From Bacillota bacterium (GTDB lineage: Bacteria; Bacillota; Clostridia; Christensenellales; Aristaeellaceae): a stretch of DNA of 39,695 bases. Below the pieces are notes generated by a model. It did not search any database. It was not told the DNA's origin and saw only the letters and a program-made list of their open reading frames with translations. A program made the position numbers and the translations under genes. Every line of letters begins with the position of its first letter. Position 1 is the stretch's first letter. Positions 1-7,728 of the stretch are shown in pieces. The stretch spans positions 1 through 39,695 of the forward strand of contig JAEYOW010000048.1 in the NCBI GenBank assembly GCA_023411375.1. Reading direction: 5' to 3'.

Positions 1-21
1 GCCGGGCGCTATGCGCCCGGC
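1..21 (-). terminator. GC-rich hairpin downstream of the sugar-binding protein gene
   Basis: A perfect 9-bp inverted repeat with a 3-nt loop lies 26 bp downstream of the stop codon of the minus-strand binding-protein gene. It is well placed to be that gene's terminator, but the bases that would hold the U-tract lie outside the window. It could equally serve a gene to the left. Confidence 0.45.
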
Positions 22-46
22 GGACGGCGATTAAGGAGGGGGAAAA

Positions 47-1348
47 TCAGTGAGTCAGCTCGGGATGCTTTTCCTCTACCGCAGTATAGAAGTTGTCCCA
101 TGCGGTTTCCAAATCCACGTTTCCATCATAATAATCCTTCATGGCAGCCTGAATCTGCTCACGGCAGGTCTGGTCATAGCCGGTGATATTAGCGCGGCTG
201 ATGCCCTTTGCGTTTTCAAGCATCAAGCCCAGATAGTTCTGACCGCCCAGGAACGCGCAGTTGTAATCGGACGCGGCCATTTCCTCCATTGCGGGAACGC
301 TGTTGGTAAAGTCGCTGTATTCCTGAGCAATCGCAACCAGCGTCTCCTTCTCGCAGGTCATCTTGAACATGATGTCCTTCACGAGGTCGAGGTTGTCGGT
401 ACCGGCAGCGGCGCAAATCCATGTTCCACCCCAGGAGAAGCCTTGCGGTCCCTGACAGAACGCCCAATCGCCGAAGGTGCCGTTGCCTGCCTCCTTAGCG
501 GCGTTCGCGTCGGCCAAAGACCAGCCGCCGATGGAGAAATCGATGAACCAGGAGGGTCCGAAGTAGCAGAATACCTTTCCATCCGGGCCTGCGCCGGCCA
601 TGGACTCCGGCGACCACAGGGAGGCCTTGTTGTTATACCCGTTATCGGTATACAGCTTGGTCTGCTCAATCCATTTTTCAATGGATGCGTCCCGCTGAAC
701 CATACCGTCCTTTACCCAGGGGCCGCTCATGTTGTCGGAGAAAATACTGAAATCATCGTCGTAGCCGGAAACCATGAAGTAGCCGCCTTCTTTCATCTTC
801 GCGGCCATCGCGTCAAATTTATCCCAATCAGAAACCATCTGCTGTACTTCCGCGGGGTCATCCGTTCCAAGCACTTCCTTGGCAAAGGAGCGGCGGTAAA
901 TCATTCCGGCGGGGCAGGCCTGCCAGGAAACGCCCTTAAGCACGCCGTCGGCGGTCATGATGTCCTTGGTGTACTGGTACATATCCTTCGTGTCTTCCTC
1001 CGCGAGGCCGACGGTGCCGTATACATCCAGCGTATAGGGGCTGTTGCAATACTTCAGAGCGTAATCCGCCTCTACAAGAAACATATCTACCTTCTCATCA
1101 GCGGCCGCGGCGTCCTGGTTGAGCAGGGCGGCGTCCAGCGCGTTTTGATAAGCGTTGTCCTGGCTGGGGGTTGTAACCCAATTCACCGTCACACCCTCCG
1201 GGCCCTGGTAGAACTTTTCAAAGCGTGTTTTGAACTCATCGTTCCAGCAATAGATGTTTAGAACCTTGCCGTCGGAGCTTTCTCCCAGCGCTATAGCGCT
1301 GGGAACGATCAGCATAACGGCGAGCAGCAGAGCAACCAGTTTCTTCAT
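47..1348 (-). CDS. Extracellular solute-binding protein of a carbohydrate ABC transporter
   Basis: A 433-residue protein with the layout of family 1 sugar-binding proteins. It has an N-terminal signal peptide (residues 1 to about 20, Lys-Lys then a hydrophobic core), then a periplasmic-binding-type body with aromatic and Gly-rich stretches. A GGTWI segment near residue 310 is typical of oligosaccharide binders. The start has a GGAGG site 7-8 nt upstream. The signal peptide ends in Ala-Leu-Gly-Glu and has no lipobox cysteine, so the protein is not an obvious lipoprotein, which is unusual for a binding protein in a monoderm bacterium. No permease genes are visible; they may lie to the left of the window. 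A promoter is present about 185 bp upstream. The family is clear; the substrate is unknown. Confidence 0.85.
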   Translation of the reverse strand: MKKLVALLLAVMLIVPSAIALGESSDGKVLNIYCWNDEFKTRFEKFYQGPEGVTVNWVTTPSQDNAYQNALDAALLNQDAAAADEKVDMFLVEADYALKYCNSPYTLDVYGTVGLAEEDTKDMYQYTKDIMTADGVLKGVSWQACPAGMIYRRSFAKEVLGTDDPAEVQQMVSDWDKFDAMAAKMKEGGYFMVSGYDDDFSIFSDNMSGPWVKDGMVQRDASIEKWIEQTKLYTDNGYNNKASLWSPESMAGAGPDGKVFCYFGPSWFIDFSIGGWSLADANAAKEAGNGTFGDWAFCQGPQGFSWGGTWICAAAGTDNLDLVKDIMFKMTCEKETLVAIAQEYSDFTNSVPAMEEMAASDYNCAFLGGQNYLGLMLENAKGISRANITGYDQTCREQIQAAMKDYYDGNVDLETAWDNFYTAVEEKHPELTH

Positions 1349-1532
1349 AAAAGGTAGCCTCCTTCAAATATTTTACCCTCGGAAAATCTCCAAGAGGGTT
1401 TAGCAGGGTACGAAGCGAAAAATCCTCGGTGCGGCGTAAATGCGCAACAAAACTACAGCTCAAAAGCATATTTTCAAGCTTTCAGGCTCTCTTCGTTTCG
1501 TTTTCATTTAACTACATCGTTTTCGCAATTAC

Positions 1533-1561
1533 AATATACTACACTTTTGATCAGAACGCAA
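1533..1561 (-). promoter_or_regulatory. Sigma-A-type promoter for the binding-protein gene
   Basis: Reading the minus strand, a -35 TTGCGT (1556-1561) and a -10 TATATT (1533-1538) are separated by 17 bp. It would give a 5' leader of roughly 180 nt before the ATG at 1348. Confidence 0.55.
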
Positions 1562-1714
1562 GCTTTTTTTGAAATTAACTAAAAACGTCTATTTTTATTG
1601 TATTTCAACGGTTTTAAAACGATTCAAAACTGATACGAAATCCCCATCCGGCTATTTTCTTTTATTTTACGAATACGTTTTCTAAAATCTTTGATCTGCT
1701 TTTTGATCATTGAA

Positions 1715-1726
1715 ATGTATATACAT
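1715..1726. promoter_or_regulatory. Palindrome ATGTATATACAT, possible operator
   Basis: A perfect 12-bp palindrome sits in the divergent intergenic region between two promoters. The same 12 bp recurs within a 16-bp palindrome at 22438-22453. TGTATATACA-like palindromes are plausible GntR-type or similar dimeric repressor sites; which protein binds is unknown. Confidence 0.35.
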
Positions 1727-1901
1727 GCCTTTTACTTATTAAATTTCTACAAATTCTTGCCTCTTAATAGTATGCAAGAGGAATTTTCAACGTCGCATAT
1801 TACCGAAATCGTTTTCAAATAGATTTGTCTCTGAATTAATCAACCTCCCTGGAATACAGCGATCCTATTCTGCCATTTCAACACTACTTTTGTCGAATCG
1901 C

Positions 1902-1930
1902 TTGCCCGTGCCGTACACATCCCCTATACT
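1902..1930 (+). promoter_or_regulatory. Sigma-A-type promoter for the GGDEF gene
   Basis: A -35 TTGCCC (1902-1907) and a -10 TATACT (1925-1930) are separated by 17 bp. They lie 62 bp upstream of the ATG at 1993, in the correct direction. Confidence 0.6.
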
Positions 1931-1992
1931 GGAAGCCGCTACAATTGATCGTTCGTATCCTTATGCTCCTGAAATAATCGGAGGTTGTTTCA

Positions 1993-3339
1993 ATGACCAC
2001 GGCACAGCCCTTTTCCTTTTTTTCCGTACGCAACAACCTCTCTCATGCGCCGCTGTCCATGGGTGACGATTTTTACCGCGTGCTGATGGAAGAATCCCAG
2101 ATGGCCTTCTTTGACTATGATGTTCCCGCCGACGACCTCTGCCTGTCGGTCGCCGCCGCGGACGGCCAGCGCCGCGTGCGGCGCTACCGCGCTTTTTTGC
2201 GAACGCTCCGCAACCGCAAATCCATCCCGGCAGAACTTCAGCAAAGCCTGCTGGCAACCGCGCGGCGCTGCTGCTCAGAACCCGGCAAAAGCAGCTTCTC
2301 CATCTGTCTGGATCTGCTGCACAGCGGGGAATACCGGTGGTATCTCGTGTTTTTACACAGCCTGTGCGACGATGAGCAGCGCGTCAACCGCGTCATTGGT
2401 CACCTGCGCGATGTACAGGCCGAAAAGCTGACCGAGCTTCGTCTGCAAAATCTGGCCATTTACCGGCACGCTGTGGATAGCGCCAGCCTATTCGTATTTG
2501 AGTTTGATTTGCCTCACTTTGTGGCCAGCGTCGTAAGCGATTCTCAGCGCTGTTCCGCGGATTTTTATCCCCTGGGGGATTATCTTTGCCCAGCCAGCCG
2601 TCACCTGATTCACCCGGATGACCGTGACACGCTTCAAGAGCTATTGTCCGAGGAAAATCTTCTTGCCGCCTATCACGCGCAGCAGTATGAGCTTACGCGC
2701 AGCTTGCGTATACTCAACCGCCACGCGCAATGGATATGGATATGCCTGACCATCCACCTCAGCTACGGCGGCAACAGCCGGGAGGCGCACGGCATCGGCT
2801 ATATTCAGGTGATTCAGGACCGCATGACGCTGGAGGAGCGGGCAAAGCTCGACTGTGTAACCGGGCTGTTTAACCGCGGCTCCACCGAGGAGCAGATCAA
2901 CCGCGTGCTAACCCACCGCGCCGGACCCGCCTATTTTTTTATCTTTGATATTGACGATTTCAAATCCGTCAACGACACGCAAGGGCACGCCGAGGGGGAC
3001 CGCCTGCTGCGCCTGATTGCCGCCGGGCTCCGCGGCTGTCTGCGGCAGAGCGATATTCTCGGGCGGATCGGGGGTGACGAATTCGTCGCTCTGCTGACCG
3101 GCATCGACTCCGAACCGGTTGCGGCGCGAAAAGCCGGCGAGTTTTTAGCTGCCGTAGAAAAAATAAAATGCCCTGCCGTCTGGCAGGGCGGCGCGTCGCT
3201 ATCGATCTCCATCGGCATCGCGCGCGCGCCGGAGGATGGTCTTACCTTCGACGCGCTATACCGCGCGGCCGACCGCGCCCTCTATCGCGCAAAGGGCGCG
3301 GGGAAAAACTGCTTTTGCTTTGATAGCAAAAACCAATAA
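1993..3339 (+). CDS. PAS-GGDEF diguanylate cyclase
   Basis: A 448-residue soluble protein predicted to make cyclic-di-GMP from two GTP. The last 165 or so residues form a GGDEF domain: the DxLTGLxNR-like entry (DCVTGLFNRG), the metal-binding FDIDDFKSVND segment, and an intact GGDEF catalytic loop. An RxxD inhibitory site (RQSD) sits exactly five residues before GGDEF, so product feedback inhibition is expected. The first 280 residues contain no membrane segment. They look like two PAS-type sensory domains, the second including a HPDD segment and a WIWI core typical of PAS_3/PAC regions. GGAGG precedes the ATG. No EAL or HD-GYP phosphodiesterase is nearby. The ligand of the PAS modules is unknown. 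Confidence 0.9.
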   Translation: MTTAQPFSFFSVRNNLSHAPLSMGDDFYRVLMEESQMAFFDYDVPADDLCLSVAAADGQRRVRRYRAFLRTLRNRKSIPAELQQSLLATARRCCSEPGKSSFSICLDLLHSGEYRWYLVFLHSLCDDEQRVNRVIGHLRDVQAEKLTELRLQNLAIYRHAVDSASLFVFEFDLPHFVASVVSDSQRCSADFYPLGDYLCPASRHLIHPDDRDTLQELLSEENLLAAYHAQQYELTRSLRILNRHAQWIWICLTIHLSYGGNSREAHGIGYIQVIQDRMTLEERAKLDCVTGLFNRGSTEEQINRVLTHRAGPAYFFIFDIDDFKSVNDTQGHAEGDRLLRLIAAGLRGCLRQSDILGRIGGDEFVALLTGIDSEPVAARKAGEFLAAVEKIKCPAVWQGGASLSISIGIARAPEDGLTFDALYRAADRALYRAKGAGKNCFCFDSKNQ

Positions 3340-3365
3340 CCGCACCAATATGCTTCGCAAAGTGG

Positions 3366-3875
3366 TCAAAGCACCAGCGACGGCGCCGCGTAGACCCTGG
3401 CCGCAAGCTCGCTGTTGAGCATATACAAACCCTTGGCGTCGGTTCCATACAGCTCCATCTTGGTGATCATGTCGCTGGCGTTTTTCTCCTCTTCGCCCTG
3501 CTCCTTCACAAACCAGTCAAGCACTTGCATGGTACGGTAATCCCTTGCCTCAAACGCGGCGGCGTAAATATCGTTAATCAGCGAGGTCACGTAGCGTTCA
3601 TGCTCCAGCGCGGCCGTAAGCGGCGCCATATGGCTATCCAGCGCCTTGTCGGGCTTTCCGATCGCCTCCAGCGTCACCTTCTCGCCATTGTTATGCAGAT
3701 ACTGATAGAAAAGCATCGCGTGGTCTCGCTCCTCCTGTGCCTGTACCTTATACCAGTTCTCAAAACCGTCCAGTCCAACCCCGGCGTAGTAGTTGGCAAA
3801 ATCCAGGTACAAATAAGCCGAGAACAGCTCCTTGTTGATCTGCCCGTTAATCAGCGCCGCAACCTTTCCATCCAT
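3366..3875 (-). CDS. Non-haem ferritin
   Basis: A 169-residue iron-storage protein of the bacterial FtnA type, expected to form a 24-mer that oxidises and stores iron. The four-helix core carries the ferroxidase ligands: Glu16 in the first helix and the E-x-x-H pair (Glu49, His52) in the second, with further acidic residues in the third and fourth helices. An in-frame ATG lies 18 nt upstream (3893), but the purine-rich ribosome site overlaps those codons, so the start at 3875 is preferred. It is convergent with the GGDEF gene, with only 26 bp between the stops and no clear terminator. A likely promoter lies at 3925-3952. Confidence 0.92.
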   Translation of the reverse strand: MDGKVAALINGQINKELFSAYLYLDFANYYAGVGLDGFENWYKVQAQEERDHAMLFYQYLHNNGEKVTLEAIGKPDKALDSHMAPLTAALEHERYVTSLINDIYAAAFEARDYRTMQVLDWFVKEQGEEEKNASDMITKMELYGTDAKGLYMLNSELAARVYAAPSLVL

Positions 3876-3924
3876 CACGCATTCCCCTTTCACCGTTTTC
3901 AGGCCATGCCGGCCCTATGGTTCC

Positions 3925-3952
3925 CTTATACCACACATTTCAAAACGTTAAA
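3925..3952 (-). promoter_or_regulatory. Possible ferritin promoter
   Basis: On the minus strand TTTAAC (3947-3952) and TATAAG (3925-3930) are 16 bp apart, with a TGG just before the -10. No Fur or PerR box is evident. Confidence 0.4.
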
Positions 3953-4080
3953 CCATTTTTCCCAATGCCATTGTTTTACGCTGGACACATTCGTTCCCGC
4001 GTGTTACCATTCGGATGAGCATTTGAATGTGACCAGCCTCTCAAATGACCGGCCAGTAGAAACGGACGGAGAGATTATTT

Positions 4081-4707
4081 ATGAAAAAATTGCTTGCGGT
4101 CTTTCTGATTATCCTGGCGCTGCCGTTTGGCGCGCTTGCCGCAGGAGACGCGGACCCCTTGCTCCAACGCGCGCAAAGCGTATTGGATGCGTTGACGAAT
4201 GGGCGCTACTCTGAAATTTCCTCCCAATTCGACGAAACCATGCGCGCCGCCGTCAGCGAGGAAGCCATCGCCCAGGGCTGGGAAGCCATACTCGCCCAGT
4301 ATGGCGGCTATGTCGGCGTCGAAACAACGCAGGCTTCCAGCGAAAATCGTTCCGTTGCCCTGACAGCCCGTCAACAAACGGCGTTCGGCATGAACGCCCT
4401 GTATCTCAAATCCATGGACGTGCTGAACCAGGCGGCCATCGCCGATCAAACGGAAAAGCCCTTTTTATTCTTGTGGGGCGAGTCGGATTTTCAGGTGTCC
4501 CGCACGGCCTTTGATGGCTGGCGGCAGGCTCTTGGCGACGGTTCACGCTATACCTATCTCACCTACGCGGGGCTGAATCACCTGTTCATGCCCGCCCAGG
4601 AGGGCGATTCGCTGATGAACGTACAGGAGGCGTACGCGCGGCCCGCCCAAGTCGATTCCGCCGTGGCGGCGGATATCGCCGCCTGGCTGGCAGCGCGACA
4701 GCCGTAA
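4081..4707 (+). CDS. Secreted DUF3887 protein with a remnant alpha/beta-hydrolase domain
   Basis: A 208-residue exported protein. Residues 1-20 are a signal peptide ending in Ala-Leu-Ala-Ala. Residues 25-90 resemble DUF3887, a small cone-like domain often fused to alpha/beta hydrolases. Residues 95-208 match only the C-terminal part of such a hydrolase: the LWGESDFQV strand-and-loop that carries the catalytic Asp, and the GLNHLF segment that carries the catalytic His. The middle of the hydrolase, with the G-x-S-x-G nucleophile and oxyanion hole, is absent. The reading frame and signal peptide are intact, so this is either an in-frame internal deletion or a protein reduced to a non-catalytic role. 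A GGAGAG site precedes the start. The gene stands alone on the plus strand. Confidence 0.75.
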   Translation: MKKLLAVFLIILALPFGALAAGDADPLLQRAQSVLDALTNGRYSEISSQFDETMRAAVSEEAIAQGWEAILAQYGGYVGVETTQASSENRSVALTARQQTAFGMNALYLKSMDVLNQAAIADQTEKPFLFLWGESDFQVSRTAFDGWRQALGDGSRYTYLTYAGLNHLFMPAQEGDSLMNVQEAYARPAQVDSAVAADIAAWLAARQP

Positions 4708-4725
4708 ACGCGCCCATGTATTTGA

Positions 4726-4763
4726 CGAAGCCCCCGCCGTCCAAATGGCCGGCGGGGGCTTCG
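4726..4763. terminator. Bidirectional hairpin between converging genes
   Basis: A perfect 14-bp G+C-rich inverted repeat (4726-4739 and 4750-4763) with a 10-nt loop lies between the stop of the DUF3887 gene (4707) and the stop of pyrI (4801). There is no U-run on either side, so it is a hairpin barrier rather than a textbook intrinsic terminator. It could end both transcripts. Confidence 0.55.
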
Positions 4764-4800
4764 TCGTAGCGGTTCTCTCATGGGGTGAAAACGCGACCTT

Positions 4801-5223
4801 TCACCCCTCCTTGTGCTTAGCTTCGCAATAAAAGCAACGGTACAGCCGTTTATCCCTGTCCGCCAGCACAAAGATCTGGTCAAGCTCCTGCTCCGTCTGC
4901 GTAATGCATCTCGGGTTCTTGCACTTCATTACGTTGATCACACGGTCGGGCATTTCAAGATGCTTTTTTTCAACATGCTTGCCGTCGCGAATGACGTTAA
5001 CCGTAATGCCGGGATCGATGTAGCCCAGCAGCTCAAGGTTCAGAGGGATTTCCTGATCAATCTTGATAATATCCTTTTTACCCATGCGCTTGGACTTGGC
5101 GTTTTTGATGATGGCAACGGAACAGTCCAGCGCGTCCAGGCGCAGGTAGCGGTAAATCTCCATACTTCGGCCCGCGCGGATATGGTCAATCACATAGCCG
5201 TTCTGAATGCTGTCGATGTTCAT
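4801..5223 (-). CDS. pyrI: Aspartate carbamoyltransferase regulatory subunit
   Basis: A 140-residue protein, slightly shorter than E. coli PyrI. The N-terminal allosteric domain should bind CTP/ATP. The C-terminal zinc domain has all four ligands, Cys101-x4-Cys106 and Cys130-x2-Cys133. It should assemble with PyrB into the allosteric ATCase holoenzyme. The open frame extends further upstream to 5364, but the ATG at 5223 is clearly the start: it overlaps the pyrB stop by 4 nt (ATGA), giving translational coupling. It is the last gene of the pyr operon, so pyrimidine supply is probably also controlled at the enzyme level by CTP. Confidence 0.93.
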   Translation of the reverse strand: MNIDSIQNGYVIDHIRAGRSMEIYRYLRLDALDCSVAIIKNAKSKRMGKKDIIKIDQEIPLNLELLGYIDPGITVNVIRDGKHVEKKHLEMPDRVINVMKCKNPRCITQTEQELDQIFVLADRDKRLYRCFYCEAKHKEG

Positions 5224-6137
5224 GCATCCACCTCCAAAAGCTTCATCAAAAGCGCCTCGCGCATAAACTTGCCGTACAATACCTGCTTGAAGTAGCACGC
5301 CCGCGGGTCGCTGTCCACGGCGCGGCTGATCTCGTTGACGCGCGGGAGGGGGTGCAGTACGCACAGGTCGCGCCTGGCAAGCTGCATTTTATCCGCGTCC
5401 AGAATATAACTATCCTTCAGGCGTACATAATCCGCCTCATTAAAGAAGCGCTCGCGCTGCACGCGGGTCATGTAGAGAATATCCAGCGTGCCGATCACGT
5501 CCTCCAGCTTTTCCGCCTCGGTAAAGGTCACGCCGTTTTGCTGCATACCCTCGCGCAGGTAATCGGGAATGCGCAGCTCCTTGGGCGAAACCAGCACAAA
5601 GCGGATACTCTTGTAGCGGGACATTGCGTTCATCAGGCTGTGTACGGTGCGGCCAAACTGCAAATCGCCGCACATGCCCACTACAAGCTGGTTCAGCCGA
5701 CCTTTTTCACGCCGTATGGTCAAAAGGTCGGCGAGCGTCTGCGTGGGATGGTTGTGCCCGCCGTCGCCCGCGTTGATGATGGGAATGGGGCAAACCTGCG
5801 CCGCCGCCGTGGGCGCGCCTTCCTTAGGGTGCCGCATTGCGATAATATCCGCGTAGCAGGCCACGGTACGCACGGTATCCGCCACGCTCTCGCCCTTGGT
5901 GGCCGACGAGCTGTCCGCGGTGGAAAAGCCAAGCACGTTTCCGCCCAGCTCCATCATCGCAGCCTCAAAGCTCAGACGGGTGCGGGTGCTCGGCTCGTAA
6001 AACAGCGTGGCGAGCTTTTTGCCGCGCATGCAGTCCGCATATTCCTTTGGCTTTGCAATGATATCGTCCGCGCGGTCCATCAGCGCGTCGATTTCCTCCA
6101 TGCTCAGGTCTCTGATATCCAGCAAATGGCGCGGCAT
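5220..6137 (-). CDS. pyrB: Aspartate carbamoyltransferase catalytic subunit
   Basis: A 305-residue enzyme that joins carbamoyl phosphate and aspartate to give carbamoyl aspartate, the second step of UMP synthesis. The carbamoyl-phosphate loop STRTRLSFE lies at about residues 50-58, and the HPLPR-NEI signature appears in the C-terminal domain at about residue 260. Length is normal for the class that pairs with PyrI. GGAGG lies 8 nt before the ATG. It follows pyrE by 14 nt and overlaps pyrI by 4 nt. Confidence 0.96.
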   Translation of the reverse strand: MPRHLLDIRDLSMEEIDALMDRADDIIAKPKEYADCMRGKKLATLFYEPSTRTRLSFEAAMMELGGNVLGFSTADSSSATKGESVADTVRTVACYADIIAMRHPKEGAPTAAAQVCPIPIINAGDGGHNHPTQTLADLLTIRREKGRLNQLVVGMCGDLQFGRTVHSLMNAMSRYKSIRFVLVSPKELRIPDYLREGMQQNGVTFTEAEKLEDVIGTLDILYMTRVQRERFFNEADYVRLKDSYILDADKMQLARRDLCVLHPLPRVNEISRAVDSDPRACYFKQVLYGKFMREALLMKLLEVDA

Positions 6138-6151
6138 CTCTCAGGCCTCCC

Positions 6152-6781
6152 TTATTTCATCCAGCTCTCGTCGCTGGGATTGTTGCGGAACATCATCAGC
6201 TTTTCCACCTGCCCGGGCCGGATGTAGCCGGTCTCGGCCGCTACGCCCGCCAATACGTCAAAGTTGGACAGGCTCACGTTTTTGACGTTTGCCGCCAGCA
6301 GGCGGTCAAGCCCCTTTTGCATGCCGTAGGTGAAAATACTCGCGATGCCAAGCACCTCCGCGCCCGCCGCGCGCAGCACGTCCACCACCTCGATCACGCT
6401 GCCGCCGGTGGAGATCAAATCCTCCACCACCACAACCTTCTGTCCCTTCTTCAGCTTGCCCTCTATCTGGTTGCCCCGTCCGTGATCCTTTGCGCCGCCG
6501 CGCACATAGCCCATGGGCAGGTTCATCATGTGCGCCACGATGGCCGCGTGCGCAATGCCGGCGGTACTCGTGCCCATCAGCACCTCAACCTCCGGGTACT
6601 CGCGCCTGATCACCTCCGCAAGGCCGGTCTCCACCTGCGTGCGCACCTCCGGCGCGGTCAGCGTCAGGCGGTTGTCGCAGTAAATGGGGCTTTTGATGCC
6701 GCTGGCCCAGGTGAACGGCTCCTCCGGCCGCAGGAACACCGCGCCGATCGATAATAGGGCTTTCGCAATTTGCTTTTCCAT
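6152..6781 (-). CDS. pyrE: Orotate phosphoribosyltransferase
   Basis: A 209-residue enzyme that converts orotate and PRPP to OMP. The PRPP-binding motif VVVVEDLISTGGS is at about residues 117-128. The flexible catalytic loop RGGAKDHGRGNQIEG, holding the essential Lys and His, is at about 94-108. GGAGG precedes the ATG by 7 nt. A 237-bp hairpin-rich gap separates it from pyrF upstream, unlike the tight spacing elsewhere in the operon. Its own promoter in that gap was not recognised. Confidence 0.96.
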   Translation of the reverse strand: MEKQIAKALLSIGAVFLRPEEPFTWASGIKSPIYCDNRLTLTAPEVRTQVETGLAEVIRREYPEVEVLMGTSTAGIAHAAIVAHMMNLPMGYVRGGAKDHGRGNQIEGKLKKGQKVVVVEDLISTGGSVIEVVDVLRAAGAEVLGIASIFTYGMQKGLDRLLAANVKNVSLSNFDVLAGVAAETGYIRPGQVEKLMMFRNNPSDESWMK

Positions 6782-6815
6782 TCTATTGCCTCCTGTTCAA
6801 TCATTTGGGGAAACG

Positions 6816-7030
6816 TTGGGGCTCCGCCCCAAACCCCACTCAAGGGCTACGTCCCAGAAAATCCCAGTTTCATCCTTGCTTTGCATGGACGAGGGCATAT
6901 GCCCTGTAGCTTCATGCATCTAGAAAAGCCGCGCGGCCCTCCGCCGTGCGGCGGCCTGTCTCGCAAGGCCACGCCGGTTCACCCCGGCCTCGCGCGCAGC
7001 GCGGTTATGGGTCAAGGGCTTTAGCCCTTG
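6816..7030. repeat. Hairpin-rich intercistronic element between pyrF and pyrE
   Basis: Within about 215 bp there are four separate perfect inverted repeats: 7-bp arms around a 3-nt loop (6816-6832), a 14-bp palindrome (6892-6905), 6-bp G+C arms with a 2-nt loop (6941-6954), and 8-bp arms with a 2-nt loop (7013-7030) that include the pyrF stop codon. The first, read on the minus strand as TTGGGGC-GGA-GCCCCAA, resembles REP-like intergenic hairpins I associate with gut Clostridia. That resemblance is from memory and was not checked. It may be a mobile repeat that landed in the operon, or an mRNA processing and stability element. Confidence 0.5.
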
Positions 7031-7728
7031 AAGGCCGTCAGGCAACGGCGGTATGCCGCGGCGGGATCGCCTGCCTGCGTGATGGGCCGGCCGACGACGA
7101 TGTAATCGCTGCCGCCAAGCCGCGCTTTTTCGGGAGTCATCACGCGCGCCTGATCATCCGAGGCGGAGTCGGCAAAGCGGATGCCCGGGGTCACGGTCTG
7201 GAACGCCGCCCCGCATGCCTCCTTGACCAAAGCCGCCTCCAGCGGTGAACATACCACGCCGTCCAGCCCGGCTTCCCTTGCGTTTTGCGCGTACTTCTTC
7301 ACGGTGTCGGGCATAGAGGCGTTAATCAGCAGTTCGCTTTGCATGCGTTCCTCGCTGGTGGAGGTCAGCTGGGTAACCGCCAGCAGCATGGGGCGCGTGC
7401 CGTCGGGCCGGGTCAGCCCCTCGATGGCGGCCTTCATCATGTCGATGGTGCCGGCGGCATGAAGGTTGGTCATATCCACATCGAGCCGCGAAAGCGACGC
7501 CATGGCCTTTTTAACCGTATTGGGAATGTCATGCAGCTTCAGGTCAAGAAAAATCTTGTGCCCGCGAGCCTTGATCTCGCGCACAATCTGCGGTCCCTCG
7601 GCATAAAAAAGCTCCATGCCCACCTTCACGAAGGGCTTCTCCTCTTTAAATCCGTCCAGGAAGGCATATACCGCCTCCGCGTTTGGAAAATCCAGCGCGA
7701 TGATCACATCTCCATGGGGATTGTTCAT
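7021..7728 (-). CDS. pyrF: Orotidine 5'-phosphate decarboxylase
   Basis: A 235-residue TIM-barrel enzyme that decarboxylates OMP to UMP, the last step of the pathway. The catalytic D-x-K-x-x-D motif (Asp62, Lys64, Asp67, in LDLKLHDIPN) is intact. Two ATG codons are available. The one at 7728 is preferred over 7734 because it overlaps the pyrD stop by 4 nt (ATGA) and has a workable 9-nt spacing from GGAGG, against 3 nt for the upstream one. Confidence 0.95.
   Translation of the reverse strand: MNNPHGDVIIALDFPNAEAVYAFLDGFKEEKPFVKVGMELFYAEGPQIVREIKARGHKIFLDLKLHDIPNTVKKAMASLSRLDVDMTNLHAAGTIDMMKAAIEGLTRPDGTRPMLLAVTQLTSTSEERMQSELLINASMPDTVKKYAQNAREAGLDGVVCSPLEAALVKEACGAAFQTVTPGIRFADSASDDQARVMTPEKARLGGSDYIVVGRPITQAGDPAAAYRRCLTAFKG

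Larger units (their letters stand above)
1349..1992. other. AT-rich divergent intergenic region
   Basis: This 644-bp gap separates the divergent binding-protein and diguanylate cyclase genes. It holds no credible gene. It is far richer in A+T than its neighbours and carries both predicted promoters. It also holds a 12-bp palindrome at 1715-1726 and three copies of the octamer ATCGTTTT (1516-1523, 1808-1815 and, inverted, 1616-1623) that could be regulator sites. Confidence 0.6.

Noticed and set aside
50..1261. Long plus-strand open frame (403 codons) opposite the first binding-protein gene
   Set aside because: It mirrors the real gene's codon structure, has no recognisable domain and no signal peptide, while the minus-strand frame is an unmistakable binding protein with a good ribosome site.
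3313..3332. TTTTGCT/AGCAAAA hairpin at the end of the GGDEF gene as a terminator
   Set aside because: It lies inside the coding region, the stem is short and A+T-rich, and no T-run follows on the plus strand.
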